A stretch of 21,625 nt of DNA, taken from Armatimonadota bacterium. Its GTDB lineage: Bacteria; Armatimonadota; Fimbriimonadia; Fimbriimonadales; Fimbriimonadaceae. Location: contig JAEVZK010000129.1 of the NCBI GenBank assembly GCA_023392285.1, positions 1 through 21,625 on the forward strand, in the 5' to 3' direction. The number at the start of each line of letters is the position of its first letter. Within the stretch, counting starts at the first letter, position 1. This document shows positions 14,846 through 21,625 of this stretch, piece after piece. The notes under the pieces were generated by a model, which saw only the letters and a list, made by a program, of their open reading frames with translations, did not search any database and was not told where the DNA came from. The position numbers were made by a program, and so were the translations under genes.

Positions 14846-15946
14846 ATGTCATCGGCGATCCTAGTCTTTCCCGAGGTCCTGCAAATCTCCGGATTGATCG
14901 ATGAGGTGCCCCACATACGGGAGATCTCGCGCCACAGTTCTCTTTTAAGGGTGGCGACTCGACCACATCTATTGAGACCCGAGGCCGAGTACCTGGGCCT
15001 CATGCCTGACGAGGGGCAACTTCAACCGGGACCCCTCATGCTTGCCGCCTTGAAGACGGATCCACCGGACGCTTCAACTCAATTTGTGGTAAGCCTCCTT
15101 TCCCTTGAAGAAGGGGGTGTCAGGGAAGTCACCGCATGTACCTCTCAGGAGAGAGACGAAATTCTCCGTATCGCGACGCGGCTGAACACCAAATTGCTGA
15201 CCATCCTGTCCGGGAGTTCCCTCGACACATTCACCGGCTCCGTCTCCATGAAGGCTGGTTTGGTGCTCGAGCGTCTGGGCGAAGGCAGGACTACTTCTGC
15301 AATTGAGATCCTTGAGCGCCAAACCTTCCAGGGTTTGCTTCCACAAGGCGTTGGGGAGAATGACCTTCGACGACTGATCGATGATTCCGTTAATCTTCTA
15401 GGCGAATGCGAGCTTAATCGCCGAAGACTCGATGAGGGAAAGCCCCCGATCAATCTCCTTTGGCCGTGGGGCGGGGGCATACGATATCGAGTGCCGAACC
15501 TTGCGTTAAGATATGGGCACCCCTTCTCTGTGTACACGACCAACTGGCGAATGGTGGGTTTAACCCGCCTGGCTGGACAAAGGGCTCTGCCGTTTCCCGG
15601 CTTCGGTGGCGGCCTCGGGTTCGACTTTGAATCGTTAGCGCGGGAACTAACAAGTTCCGTCGGCCAAGCCATTGTCAGTTTCGATCAGTTCACTCCACTG
15701 TGTTGCAACAACTTATTTGAAGAAGCTCGATGGCTACTGGAGAAGATAGGCTCGCATGTCATTGCGCCGTTGGCAGAAAGCGGTCCCCTTCATCTGATTT
15801 TCCCGACCCAGGCTGGTGGTCTGGCCCTCACCTTCGACCCACGTAATCCGCAGAGCAACATGATTTCACTTGGTTTGGAGGCAGCGGATGATAAGAAGGT
15901 GGTCGAGCAAGGACTGGATGGTTTGATGCGTTCGCTGCTCAGTTAA
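14846..15946 (+). CDS. ApgM-like phosphoglycerate mutase homologue, probably catalytically dead
   Basis: 366 residues. The order of segments follows archaeal-type cofactor-independent phosphoglycerate mutase (ApgM): AEYLGLMPDEGQLQPGPLMLA, then FVVSLLSLEEGGV, then INLLWPWGGGIRYRVPNLA near residue 203, then YTTNWRMVGLTRLAGQRALP, PGFGGGLGFDFESLA and a final helix-strand part. Catalytic features are missing. The N-terminal PDG metal motif reads FPEV. The S/T-E-V nucleophile region reads RPEAEYLGL. The usual H-x-K-x-x-D-x-x-x-H segment reads SFDQFTPLCC. The DHxTP motif is absent near the C-terminus. ApgM proteins are usually about 400 residues. I infer a pseudoenzyme, possibly a binding or regulatory protein. 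It starts with ATG 19 nt after the cytochrome-like gene, behind a CATAAT box. The superfamily call rests on motif order read by eye and is fairly, not fully, secure. Confidence 0.7.
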   Translation: MSSAILVFPEVLQISGLIDEVPHIREISRHSSLLRVATRPHLLRPEAEYLGLMPDEGQLQPGPLMLAALKTDPPDASTQFVVSLLSLEEGGVREVTACTSQERDEILRIATRLNTKLLTILSGSSLDTFTGSVSMKAGLVLERLGEGRTTSAIEILERQTFQGLLPQGVGENDLRRLIDDSVNLLGECELNRRRLDEGKPPINLLWPWGGGIRYRVPNLALRYGHPFSVYTTNWRMVGLTRLAGQRALPFPGFGGGLGFDFESLARELTSSVGQAIVSFDQFTPLCCNNLFEEARWLLEKIGSHVIAPLAESGPLHLIFPTQAGGLALTFDPRNPQSNMISLGLEAADDKKVVEQGLDGLMRSLLS

Positions 15947-15952
15947 GCCTTG

Positions 15953-15958
15953 TAGAAT
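15953..15958 (+). promoter_or_regulatory. Candidate -10 box of a leaderless transcript for the repeat protein
   Basis: TAGAAT ends six bases before the GTG at 15965. A GGAG at 15959-15962 is only two bases from the GTG, too close to act as an ordinary ribosome site. The arrangement repeats that seen before purF. Confidence 0.45.
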
Positions 15959-15964
15959 GGAGTC

Positions 15965-18685
15965 GTGATCAGCCGACTTGCCGTAGCTCTGGCCCTTTTG
16001 CCTGGACTTGTCCTTGCGCAACTCACGCCGAGGGAGAAAAAGGGCGTAGATGACGCGCTGTTGGTCGGCAACTACACACGCACCGACCTCCAGTACGAGC
16101 GCAAGCCGTTCAACGACAAATACCGATTGCCGCTGGAAAATCTTTCCCTAGATAAACCGTTGGAGGCGGCCGACTCTTTGATGGTCTTTCACCAGCGAGG
16201 CAAGTCGACTAAGTTGTCGGATTTGATTGCGGCGGCTCGGACATTGGGTTTGAATGATCCAGAAAAGTTCCAAGTATTCACCTCCCATAAGGAGGCTGAT
16301 CCGAACCTGAGCAAACTGCCCGCTCCCCTCCGCTCGCCGGTCAACCGGATCGTTCATGCGGTCACCGATTGTAACGAAATGGTAAAGGGCGCTCTTTCGA
16401 AATTGAGTTCGGAAGAAGCGCGATACCTCATCGAAACCCTGCCTCTATACGCGAATGAGGAACCAAGTATCAAATTCGGCTATACCACGCGTTCCTCCTA
16501 CGACCCTGCAAAGATTCTCCAGCTGATCGACAAGATCGACCTGCCGAGCCTGCGCCTAGCGGCCCATTTGCTTGCCATCAGTGTTGAGCAGGTAAGACCT
16601 GAGCTTGAGGCCGCTGCGCGAAAGACCACCGCGCCCCTCTCAATGAAGATCCGACTAAACGGATTGGTCGTCGATATCGGAGGTATTGAGAACAACGTCC
16701 ACGAGGCAAAGGATGCGGTGATCTCGATCGATCTCGGCGGAGACGATATTTATCGCGGCAGGCACGCCGCGGGAATCGGTTACTCCAGCGTGCTGATCGA
16801 CCTGGGTGGTAACGATACATTTGATCTTCCCGACCTCAACCTCGGCTGTGGAATCTTAGGGGTAGGTTTGGCCTTCGACTATGGTGGACACGACCTATTC
16901 CGCACGAAATCCCTGTCACTTGGCTGCGGACTCGCGGGCGTCGGGGCTCTCTACCGCGAAGGCGGGAAGGACACTTATGAGTCCATCAGCCTTTCGCAAG
17001 GCTTCGGCGAATTCGGGATCGGCATTCTCGAAGATACAGCCGGAGATGATCGCTACGACCTGAGTTACAACGGACAAGGAGCAGGTCGTACCGGCGGCAT
17101 TGGCTGGCTAGACGATCTCAAAGGCGACGATGTATATCGAGCCGGAGGCCTTATTCTCAACTCGCCCCTGTTCGAGAACGTCCACTACTCCAACGCGCAG
17201 GGCTATGGCAGCGGTTACCGGGAAGACACGGGCGGAACCAGCGGAGGCATTGGCATGCTGACCGACTTCGAAGGAGACGATTCTTATCTTGGTGAAACCT
17301 ACTGTCAAGCCGCGAGTTACTGGTTCTCAATAGGAACCCTCTTCGACGAATCCGGGAACGACACTTACTCGGCGTATCATTACGCGCAGGCAAGCGCGAT
17401 GCACATGACGTCTGCGTATCTCTTCGATCTGGCAGGAGATGACGCTTACGTCGTTAAATTTGGTGCGGGACAATCCATCGGCCATGACTACGGGGTTTCT
17501 TTCCTTTTAGATCGCGCGGGCATGGACCTATACGCTTCGCATGACAGCCGCCCAGCGACCGGGAACGCCAATGGGTTGGCTATATTTATCGACGCGGCCG
17601 GAGACGACCGTTATTTTGGTGCACCCGCAGCCGGAAATCCCGCACGCGGAAGTGGATCGCTTGCCGTGTTTTGCGACCTTGGTGGGAGCGACATTTACTC
17701 GCGCGGACTGAATGATGATCAGGCGACGGCAGGCGAATCGTGGGCGGTCGCGGTAGATGAGCCGTCTGCCTTGACGAGCGCGCCTGCAGCTCCGACGGAT
17801 GGGTCGGGTGAAATTCAGAAGCCTGTACCTGGCTCGATTCCCGCTCCATCTGACGAAGCATTGGCCCTTCTATATCGGAAAGCCACTCAATGGGGAGTCG
17901 GTACGGCACTAAAGGAAGTCGCCGAGAGCAATGCGCACCTGATCGGAATCGGTTTGCCAGCCGTCAAGTGGATGATCGACAAACGCTTGGCCACTGCATC
18001 TCGCCTCGAAGTGCGTTCGTTTGTGGCGGTGATCAATGGTGTGGGGCCGGAAGCCCGGGCTCTCATCGCGCCCAAGGTGGCGAGTGACAATTTAGACGAA
18101 GCTCGGGTCGCTCTTGGCATTGTGATGGATGGCAACATGAAACAAGCCGCTCCTTATATTCCGATCGCTCTCTCCAAGCCGCAACTCGCTCGTAGCGCAG
18201 CGCGAGCCGCCGGTGTCCTTGGAAGCCGTGAAAGTGTCGCGACGCTGCTGCCTCTGACCGTTAGCGACGACAATATTCTGGCCCTGAACGCCACGCTTGC
18301 CTTAGGCGCACTCGCCGACCCGCAATCTTTGACCACCGGTGAAGCGCTCCTTCAATCGGATCAACTCCCCATTCGAAAGGCGGCGATCGACCTCGTTGCG
18401 AAATTCCCGGTAGAAGGGGGCGAATTCGCACGCCGTCAATTGAGTGGCGGATCCGACCGTCAAATACGAGATGCCATTGAAATTCTGGGCAAAATTGGTG
18501 GACCTGAAAATATCAAGGCCATTGGGACGATGCTGGATCACCCGTCCGCTAGTGTGCGCATAGGTGCACTGCTCGCGTTAGATCATCGCGTTCCAAGTGA
18601 ACTGCGGCCAACGGTTTCGAAACTTCAAAATGATGCTGATCCGCTCGTCAGATCGGTAGCGGCCCGTATCGACTTAGGAAGATGA
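15965..18685 (+). CDS. Secreted repeat protein: twelve D-x-G-D-D-x-Y repeats followed by HEAT-like repeats
   Basis: 906 residues, function unknown. Residues 1-18 are a signal peptide with likely cleavage after VLA. Residues about 20-250 are mostly helical. Residues 253-580 contain twelve repeats built on (I/F)D-x-(G/A)-G-(D/N)-D-x-(Y/F). Their first Asp lies at 256, 279, 305, 331, 357, 384, 434, 461, 488, 516, 543 and 571, with spacings of 23-28 residues and one of 50. Each is followed by a Gly-rich strand such as GIGYSSVLIDLGG. The pattern resembles a beta-solenoid, and the acidic turns could bind calcium as RTX repeats do; that is inference. A Pro/Ser/Ala-rich linker spans about 590-630. 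The C-terminal 270 residues carry helical repeats of HEAT type (ARAAGVLGSRESVATLLPL, ALNATLALGALADPQ). The TGA overlaps the GH26 ATG, so the two are coupled. Confidence 0.85.
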   Translation: MISRLAVALALLPGLVLAQLTPREKKGVDDALLVGNYTRTDLQYERKPFNDKYRLPLENLSLDKPLEAADSLMVFHQRGKSTKLSDLIAAARTLGLNDPEKFQVFTSHKEADPNLSKLPAPLRSPVNRIVHAVTDCNEMVKGALSKLSSEEARYLIETLPLYANEEPSIKFGYTTRSSYDPAKILQLIDKIDLPSLRLAAHLLAISVEQVRPELEAAARKTTAPLSMKIRLNGLVVDIGGIENNVHEAKDAVISIDLGGDDIYRGRHAAGIGYSSVLIDLGGNDTFDLPDLNLGCGILGVGLAFDYGGHDLFRTKSLSLGCGLAGVGALYREGGKDTYESISLSQGFGEFGIGILEDTAGDDRYDLSYNGQGAGRTGGIGWLDDLKGDDVYRAGGLILNSPLFENVHYSNAQGYGSGYREDTGGTSGGIGMLTDFEGDDSYLGETYCQAASYWFSIGTLFDESGNDTYSAYHYAQASAMHMTSAYLFDLAGDDAYVVKFGAGQSIGHDYGVSFLLDRAGMDLYASHDSRPATGNANGLAIFIDAAGDDRYFGAPAAGNPARGSGSLAVFCDLGGSDIYSRGLNDDQATAGESWAVAVDEPSALTSAPAAPTDGSGEIQKPVPGSIPAPSDEALALLYRKATQWGVGTALKEVAESNAHLIGIGLPAVKWMIDKRLATASRLEVRSFVAVINGVGPEARALIAPKVASDNLDEARVALGIVMDGNMKQAAPYIPIALSKPQLARSAARAAGVLGSRESVATLLPLTVSDDNILALNATLALGALADPQSLTTGEALLQSDQLPIRKAAIDLVAKFPVEGGEFARRQLSGGSDRQIRDAIEILGKIGGPENIKAIGTMLDHPSASVRIGALLALDHRVPSELRPTVSKLQNDADPLVRSVAARIDLGR
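16721..17698 (+). repeat. Coding region of twelve tandem ~26-residue D-G-G-D-D-x-Y repeats
   Basis: Residues 253-578 of the repeat protein. The core motif (D-L-G-G-D-D-I-Y in the first copy) recurs every 23-28 residues, with one 50-residue step between copies 6 and 7 where about 23 residues are inserted. The DNA copies differ considerably, so the array is old and held by protein selection and not by recent duplication. Confidence 0.85.
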
Positions 18686-20163
18686 TGATTCTCTCCGTCT
18701 TTGCCATCACGGTTCTGCACCAAAGTGTGCGGGACTTGGAGGTTGCCACGGGTAAGAATCCGACTGCCGCCAATTACCGTCGGCTGGCAGACGCGTACGT
18801 TTCAGCTGAAGACTTCCAACGCGCGTCTGCCGCATTCTTTAAGGCCAGCACGCTCTACGCTCGCCTCGGAGACTTCAACGCCGCGAAGGTTCTTCAGAGT
18901 CAGGGGCAGCGTTATGAAACCAAAATCGATATCTTCTTCGAAAAAGCGGCAACGGACCCCGGATACGCCTTGGCCAAATTTGAACCGAAAGCAGGCTGCT
19001 ACATCGGAGCGTTCATCGACCGTGAGGACGCCCTAACCCGCAGCTTTGTTGGGAATGGTCAGACGCATCGCGATCCGTTCGACTTCGACCAGGCGGTAGG
19101 GAAGAAGCATGCCATATACTTCACTTACCTCGCATACGGTAGGCCCTTTCCTCAACTGTGGATTAGCCGCCTAAAGAGTCGTGCCGCCTCGGCACAAATC
19201 GCGTGGGAACCGCGATCGACGACGATGGTGCGGGACGACCAGTATCTCCGAAACTTCGCCGCAGACTGCAAGGCGAGTGGTGTTCCAATTTTCCTAAGGT
19301 TCGCTGGGGAGATGAATGGCGACTGGACACCCTACAATGGAGATCCGATCGGATATAGAAAGATGTTTCAGACTGTGGCCAAGGTGATGCACGAGGACGC
19401 TCCGAACGTGGCGATGGTGTGGTGTCCGAATGAAGTGCCCGAGGGTGAGATCACGAATTACTTTCCAGGCGATGAGGCGGTGGATTGGGTGGGCATCAAC
19501 TTCTATTCAGTGCTCTTTAACGACGGCAACCGCGCTCGCGGCGCCGAATGGAGGAACCCTTCGGATGCTCTGAAGTTTGTCTACAACACGTACTCCCCGA
19601 AACATCCCATCATGATCGGCGAATGGGCGGCAAGTCATCTATCCATCGTGGACGCAGTCCAGCGGCCTGATTTTGCAATTAACAAAATTGGCCAGCTTTA
19701 CGCGGCCTTGCCTCGCCTCTACCCCCGAGTCAAAGCAGTCAACTGGCTCAGCATGAACACGATTGAACACGCCATGCCGGGAAGGCAGTTGAACGACTTT
19801 TCCCTCATGAGCGACAGCACTGTATTTGACAAGTACAAGGAAAGTATTAGCTCGGACTACTACTTGAACATGGTGCTCCCCAAAATCACGTCTCCAATCG
19901 AATTTGCGCCGCTAACGAGTAGCACAACCTTGAGCGGGAAGGTCAAGCTGAGTGCGGTGGTGAAGTCTTACGAGCAGCGCCCCTCCGTGGTGTGGGACGT
20001 GAACGCAAATCCTTCAAGCCCTAAGACTGACGTCGGAACTTACGAGGCGACCGTCGATACGAAGCGATTGGGCACGGACGAAGCCAGAATTTCGGTGATC
20101 GTCAAAGATTCCAAAGGTCGCACTGCCGCGGTGAAGGAAGTGACAGTTAAGCTGAAAAACTAG
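18682..20163 (+). CDS. Secreted GH26 family glycoside hydrolase (beta-mannanase-like) with TPR-like N-terminus and Ig-like C-terminus
   Basis: 493 residues. The N-terminus (MMILSVFAITVLHQS) is a short signal-like segment. Residues about 18-90 contain two TPR-like helical pairs (TAANYRRLADAYVSAEDFQR, ASTLYARLGDFNAAKVL). The catalytic barrel follows. Glu210 in FLRFAGEMNGDW is the expected acid/base, with MVWCPNE downstream, and Glu314 in MIGEWAAS the expected nucleophile, which is the GH26 arrangement (clan GH-A). The family acts mostly on beta-mannans, some members on mixed or xylan-type glucans, so the substrate is open. Residues about 405-493 look like an Ig-like beta domain. The ATGATG start overlaps the upstream TGA, with TAGGAAG just before it; the second ATG (18685) has better ribosome-site spacing. 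The TAG stop shares a CTAG palindrome with the converging gene. Confidence 0.85.
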   Translation: MMILSVFAITVLHQSVRDLEVATGKNPTAANYRRLADAYVSAEDFQRASAAFFKASTLYARLGDFNAAKVLQSQGQRYETKIDIFFEKAATDPGYALAKFEPKAGCYIGAFIDREDALTRSFVGNGQTHRDPFDFDQAVGKKHAIYFTYLAYGRPFPQLWISRLKSRAASAQIAWEPRSTTMVRDDQYLRNFAADCKASGVPIFLRFAGEMNGDWTPYNGDPIGYRKMFQTVAKVMHEDAPNVAMVWCPNEVPEGEITNYFPGDEAVDWVGINFYSVLFNDGNRARGAEWRNPSDALKFVYNTYSPKHPIMIGEWAASHLSIVDAVQRPDFAINKIGQLYAALPRLYPRVKAVNWLSMNTIEHAMPGRQLNDFSLMSDSTVFDKYKESISSDYYLNMVLPKITSPIEFAPLTSSTTLSGKVKLSAVVKSYEQRPSVVWDVNANPSSPKTDVGTYEATVDTKRLGTDEARISVIVKDSKGRTAAVKEVTVKLKN

Positions 20164-20888
20164 GAGCCGACCGTCAGGTGCTGCTCATCCTCCTGGGAGG
20201 GAGCCATGGTTGGAGCAATGTTCAGCGCACTCCTTTCTTCCGCATTTTCTTGAATTGTTGAGACGATTCGATCAGTCATTACTTTGGCCGCTGCGTGGCC
20301 CCTGTTCACGAGGAATTTGAAAGCGAGAGTGGCGGCGGTGAGTAGCGCTGCAGCGATCCCAACACCCAAGAGAGGCTGGCTGCCATGGCTCATAACCCCG
20401 ACTGTAACCGCGGAGGCAAAGATGGCGGGGTGGAAGGTGACAAGGTAGGCGAAAAGTGGATTTGACTTCACATCCACTTTCGTGCGGCCGTTTCTGGAAA
20501 CCACGTTAAGGTGGGCAAAGGAACTTCCAGTCCAAGCCTGACCAGAGAGAGTGCGCCCCACTTGCTGCAGGCCGCTTCTCCGTCCAGTACTGGTCGATTT
20601 TGCCTGCGCTGTTATCAAGTCGAAGTCCTCAGGATCGAGTTCAGTTTCGACCACGCGTTGAAACTCTTCGGTTAAATTGAATTTGCCTTTGGTATTTTGA
20701 ACGGTGCCCGATTCGGAGATCGCTTGCTCAAGAAACTTCGGATCAATACCTATCTCTGCCGCGATTCTTCCTAGCTCGTCACCCGTCACACCTGGTCGGT
20801 AATCCTGGTGACTCGCTTCCTGAAGCTCGACGGCGCGACGAACCAGCGCTCCCACTTCCTGCTCGCTGAACAATCGAGTTTCACCCAC
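20160..20888 (-). CDS. Uncharacterised membrane protein with an N-terminal helical E-x-x-I-A-x-E-x-G-I-D motif
   Basis: 242 residues, function unknown. Residues 1-58 read FSEQEVGALVRRAVELQE, then GVTGDELGRIAAEIGIDPKFL. This is a short helical module seen at the start of many bacterial membrane or signalling proteins. A polar, Ser/Thr/Arg-rich middle part follows. Residues about 145-170 (LFAYLVTFHPAIFASAVTVG) and 175-195 (LLGVGIAAALLTAATLAFKF) look like two membrane helices close together, and the C-terminus is polar. No signal peptide is present, so both ends are probably cytoplasmic. The GTG start is chosen because a TACAAT box lies six bases upstream with no ribosome site. The gene is divergent from carA (45 bp between starts) and convergent with the GH26 gene. 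Confidence 0.75.
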   Translation of the reverse strand: MGETRLFSEQEVGALVRRAVELQEASHQDYRPGVTGDELGRIAAEIGIDPKFLEQAISESGTVQNTKGKFNLTEEFQRVVETELDPEDFDLITAQAKSTSTGRRSGLQQVGRTLSGQAWTGSSFAHLNVVSRNGRTKVDVKSNPLFAYLVTFHPAIFASAVTVGVMSHGSQPLLGVGIAAALLTAATLAFKFLVNRGHAAAKVMTDRIVSTIQENAEERSALNIAPTMAPSQEDEQHLTVGS

Positions 20889-20894
20889 GAATAT

Positions 20895-20900
20895 ATTGTA
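20895..20900 (-). promoter_or_regulatory. Candidate -10 box for the leftward membrane-protein gene
   Basis: On the minus strand TACAAT (20900-20895) ends six bases before the GTG at 20888, the leaderless spacing also seen at other starts in the window. It overlaps a plus-strand TATATT (20892-20897) that could serve carA, so the two divergent promoters may compete. Confidence 0.45.
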
Positions 20901-20909
20901 CGACGCTGG

Positions 20910-20915
20910 TATTCT
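20910..20915 (+). promoter_or_regulatory. Candidate carA promoter and ribosome site region
   Basis: TATTCT at 20910-20915 is one possible -10 for carA; TATATT at 20892-20897 is another. A GAGGG at 20919-20923 lies ten bases before the TTG start and would serve as a Shine-Dalgarno, unlike at the other promoter-proximal genes here. No consensus -35 was found for either box. Confidence 0.35.
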
Positions 20916-20933
20916 AATGAGGGTCAGACAATC

Positions 20934-21625
20934 TTGAAACGATTCCTCGTCCTAAGTGACGGAACCATCTACGAGGGCCAGCCGCTGGGCGCCGAGGTTG
21001 ACGGTGTTGGTGAAGTCGTTTTTAACACCGGAATGACCGGCTACCAAGAGATCTTGACCGATCCCAGCTACGCGGGCCAGATCGTACTCCTCACCTATCC
21101 TCTGATTGGCAACTACGGAATTAACGAGGAAGACTTCGAATCTGATCGAATTCAGCCAGCCGGACTCGTGGTGAAAGAGGCATGCGCCGTTCCCTCAAAT
21201 TGGCGAGCGACCAAATCCCTGGATCAGTTGCTGATCGAACGCGGAACGCCCGCGATTCAAGGGGTGGACACGCGCGCGATTACGAAGCATATACGTTTAG
21301 GCGGCGTTTCCATGGGTGTCATCTGCAGCGATGTCGACGCTGGGCTTAAGAAGATCGAACAAACGAAGGAGTATGACGACACCGATTTCGTCCTCAGCGT
21401 GACAACTCGCGCGCCCTACAAGTGGGGCAGGGAGGGGCGAGAATCGATCGACGCCCCTGAAGACTCCGATGGTCGGAAGCGTCTCGTGGTCCTCGACTGT
21501 GGGCTGAAATATAACATTCTTCGACGTTTCTGGGCAGCCGGATGCCGACCGATCGTAGTAGCAGCAACTGCTACTAGTGAAGAGATACTCGCTTACCGGC
21601 CAGACGGTATTCTGCTCAGCCCCGG
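20934..21625 (+). CDS. carA: Carbamoyl-phosphate synthase small subunit (5' part, cut by window edge)
   Basis: 230 codons are visible from TTG at 20934 to the right edge. CarA is the glutaminase subunit that supplies ammonia for carbamoyl phosphate, a precursor of pyrimidines and arginine. FNTGMTGYQEILTDPSYAGQ (about residues 30-49), IGNYGIN and GVDTRAITKHIR are clear signatures of the N-terminal domain. The amidotransferase domain begins near residue 185 (VVLDCGLKYNILRRF); its nucleophile cysteine lies beyond the window. The TTG start is chosen because the family begins two to four residues before the (L/V)-x-L-x-D-G-T strand, and no in-frame ATG or GTG exists upstream before sequence unlike the family. 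GAGGG precedes it by ten bases. Confidence 0.95.
   Translation, partial: MKRFLVLSDGTIYEGQPLGAEVDGVGEVVFNTGMTGYQEILTDPSYAGQIVLLTYPLIGNYGINEEDFESDRIQPAGLVVKEACAVPSNWRATKSLDQLLIERGTPAIQGVDTRAITKHIRLGGVSMGVICSDVDAGLKKIEQTKEYDDTDFVLSVTTRAPYKWGREGRESIDAPEDSDGRKRLVVLDCGLKYNILRRFWAAGCRPIVVAATATSEEILAYRPDGILLSP
21556..21576 (+). repeat. Perfect 9-bp inverted repeat with 3-base loop inside carA
   Basis: TAGTAGCAG, then CAA, then CTGCTACTA, lies within the carA amidotransferase region and codes for part of VVAATATSE. It could form a short RNA or DNA hairpin. No T-run follows, so it is not a terminator. Confidence 0.6.

Noticed and set aside
1..21625. CRISPR arrays, tRNA/rRNA genes, insertion sequences or integrase genes
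   Set aside because: Reading both strands showed no direct-repeat array, tRNA-like fold, rRNA sequence, transposase motif or terminal inverted repeats; the region looks like ordinary chromosome.

Overview
The window is about 55% G+C by eye and comes from a free-living bacterium with an aerobic-type respiratory chain. Gene content and style (14-subunit-type complex I genes, frequent GTG/TTG starts, several starts lying 5-6 nt behind a -10-like hexamer, secreted beta-repeat and GH26 proteins) would fit Armatimonadota/Fimbriimonadia, but this placement is an inference with modest confidence; no rRNA or other marker is present.

Layout. (1) 2-705, plus strand: the 3' end of a pilin-like gene, then a pyroglutamyl-peptidase gene with its catalytic triad. 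(2) 709-12140, minus strand: one compact operon, read right to left as nuoG, nuoH, nuoJ, a 21-codon micro-ORF, nuoK, nuoL, a 31-codon membrane micro-ORF, nuoM, a half-length uroporphyrinogen-decarboxylase-like gene, nuoN, and a sugar isomerase/epimerase-like gene. Most junctions overlap or touch (ATGA, TAATG, TTGA). nuoI is missing from its usual place between nuoH and nuoJ, and nuoA-F are not upstream, so the complex I genes must be split over at least two loci. (3) 12141-12594: a 454-bp divergent intergenic region. (4) 12595-20163, plus strand: purF, a secreted cytochrome c/thioredoxin-fold fusion, an ApgM-like phosphoglycerate mutase relative that seems to have lost its catalytic residues, a 906-residue secreted protein with twelve D-x-G-D-D-x-Y repeats plus HEAT-like repeats, and a secreted GH26 glycosidase coupled to it. 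(5) 20160-20888, minus strand: a small membrane protein converging on GH26 and sharing a CTAG double stop. (6) 20934-21625, plus strand: the 5' part of carA, cut by the window edge.

How the parts relate. The nuo genes encode the membrane arm of NADH:quinone oxidoreductase (H, J, K, L, M, N) plus the iron-sulfur subunit NuoG. The proton-channel glutamates can be seen in L, M, N and K, and all four cysteine/histidine cluster sets can be seen in NuoG, including the optional N7 site. purF and carA are amidotransferases of nucleotide biosynthesis and are not otherwise linked to their neighbours. The repeat protein and GH26 glycosidase overlap by 4 nt and both carry signal-like N-termini, suggesting a joint role at the cell surface or outside the cell.

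The best candidates for undescribed biology are the two translationally coupled micro-ORFs in the nuo operon (especially the single-helix 31-residue peptide between nuoL and nuoM), the UroD-like gene lodged between nuoM and nuoN, the ApgM-like pseudoenzyme, the cytochrome c/thioredoxin fusion, and the twelve-repeat surface protein. No tRNA, rRNA, CRISPR array, insertion sequence or convincing rho-independent terminator was seen.
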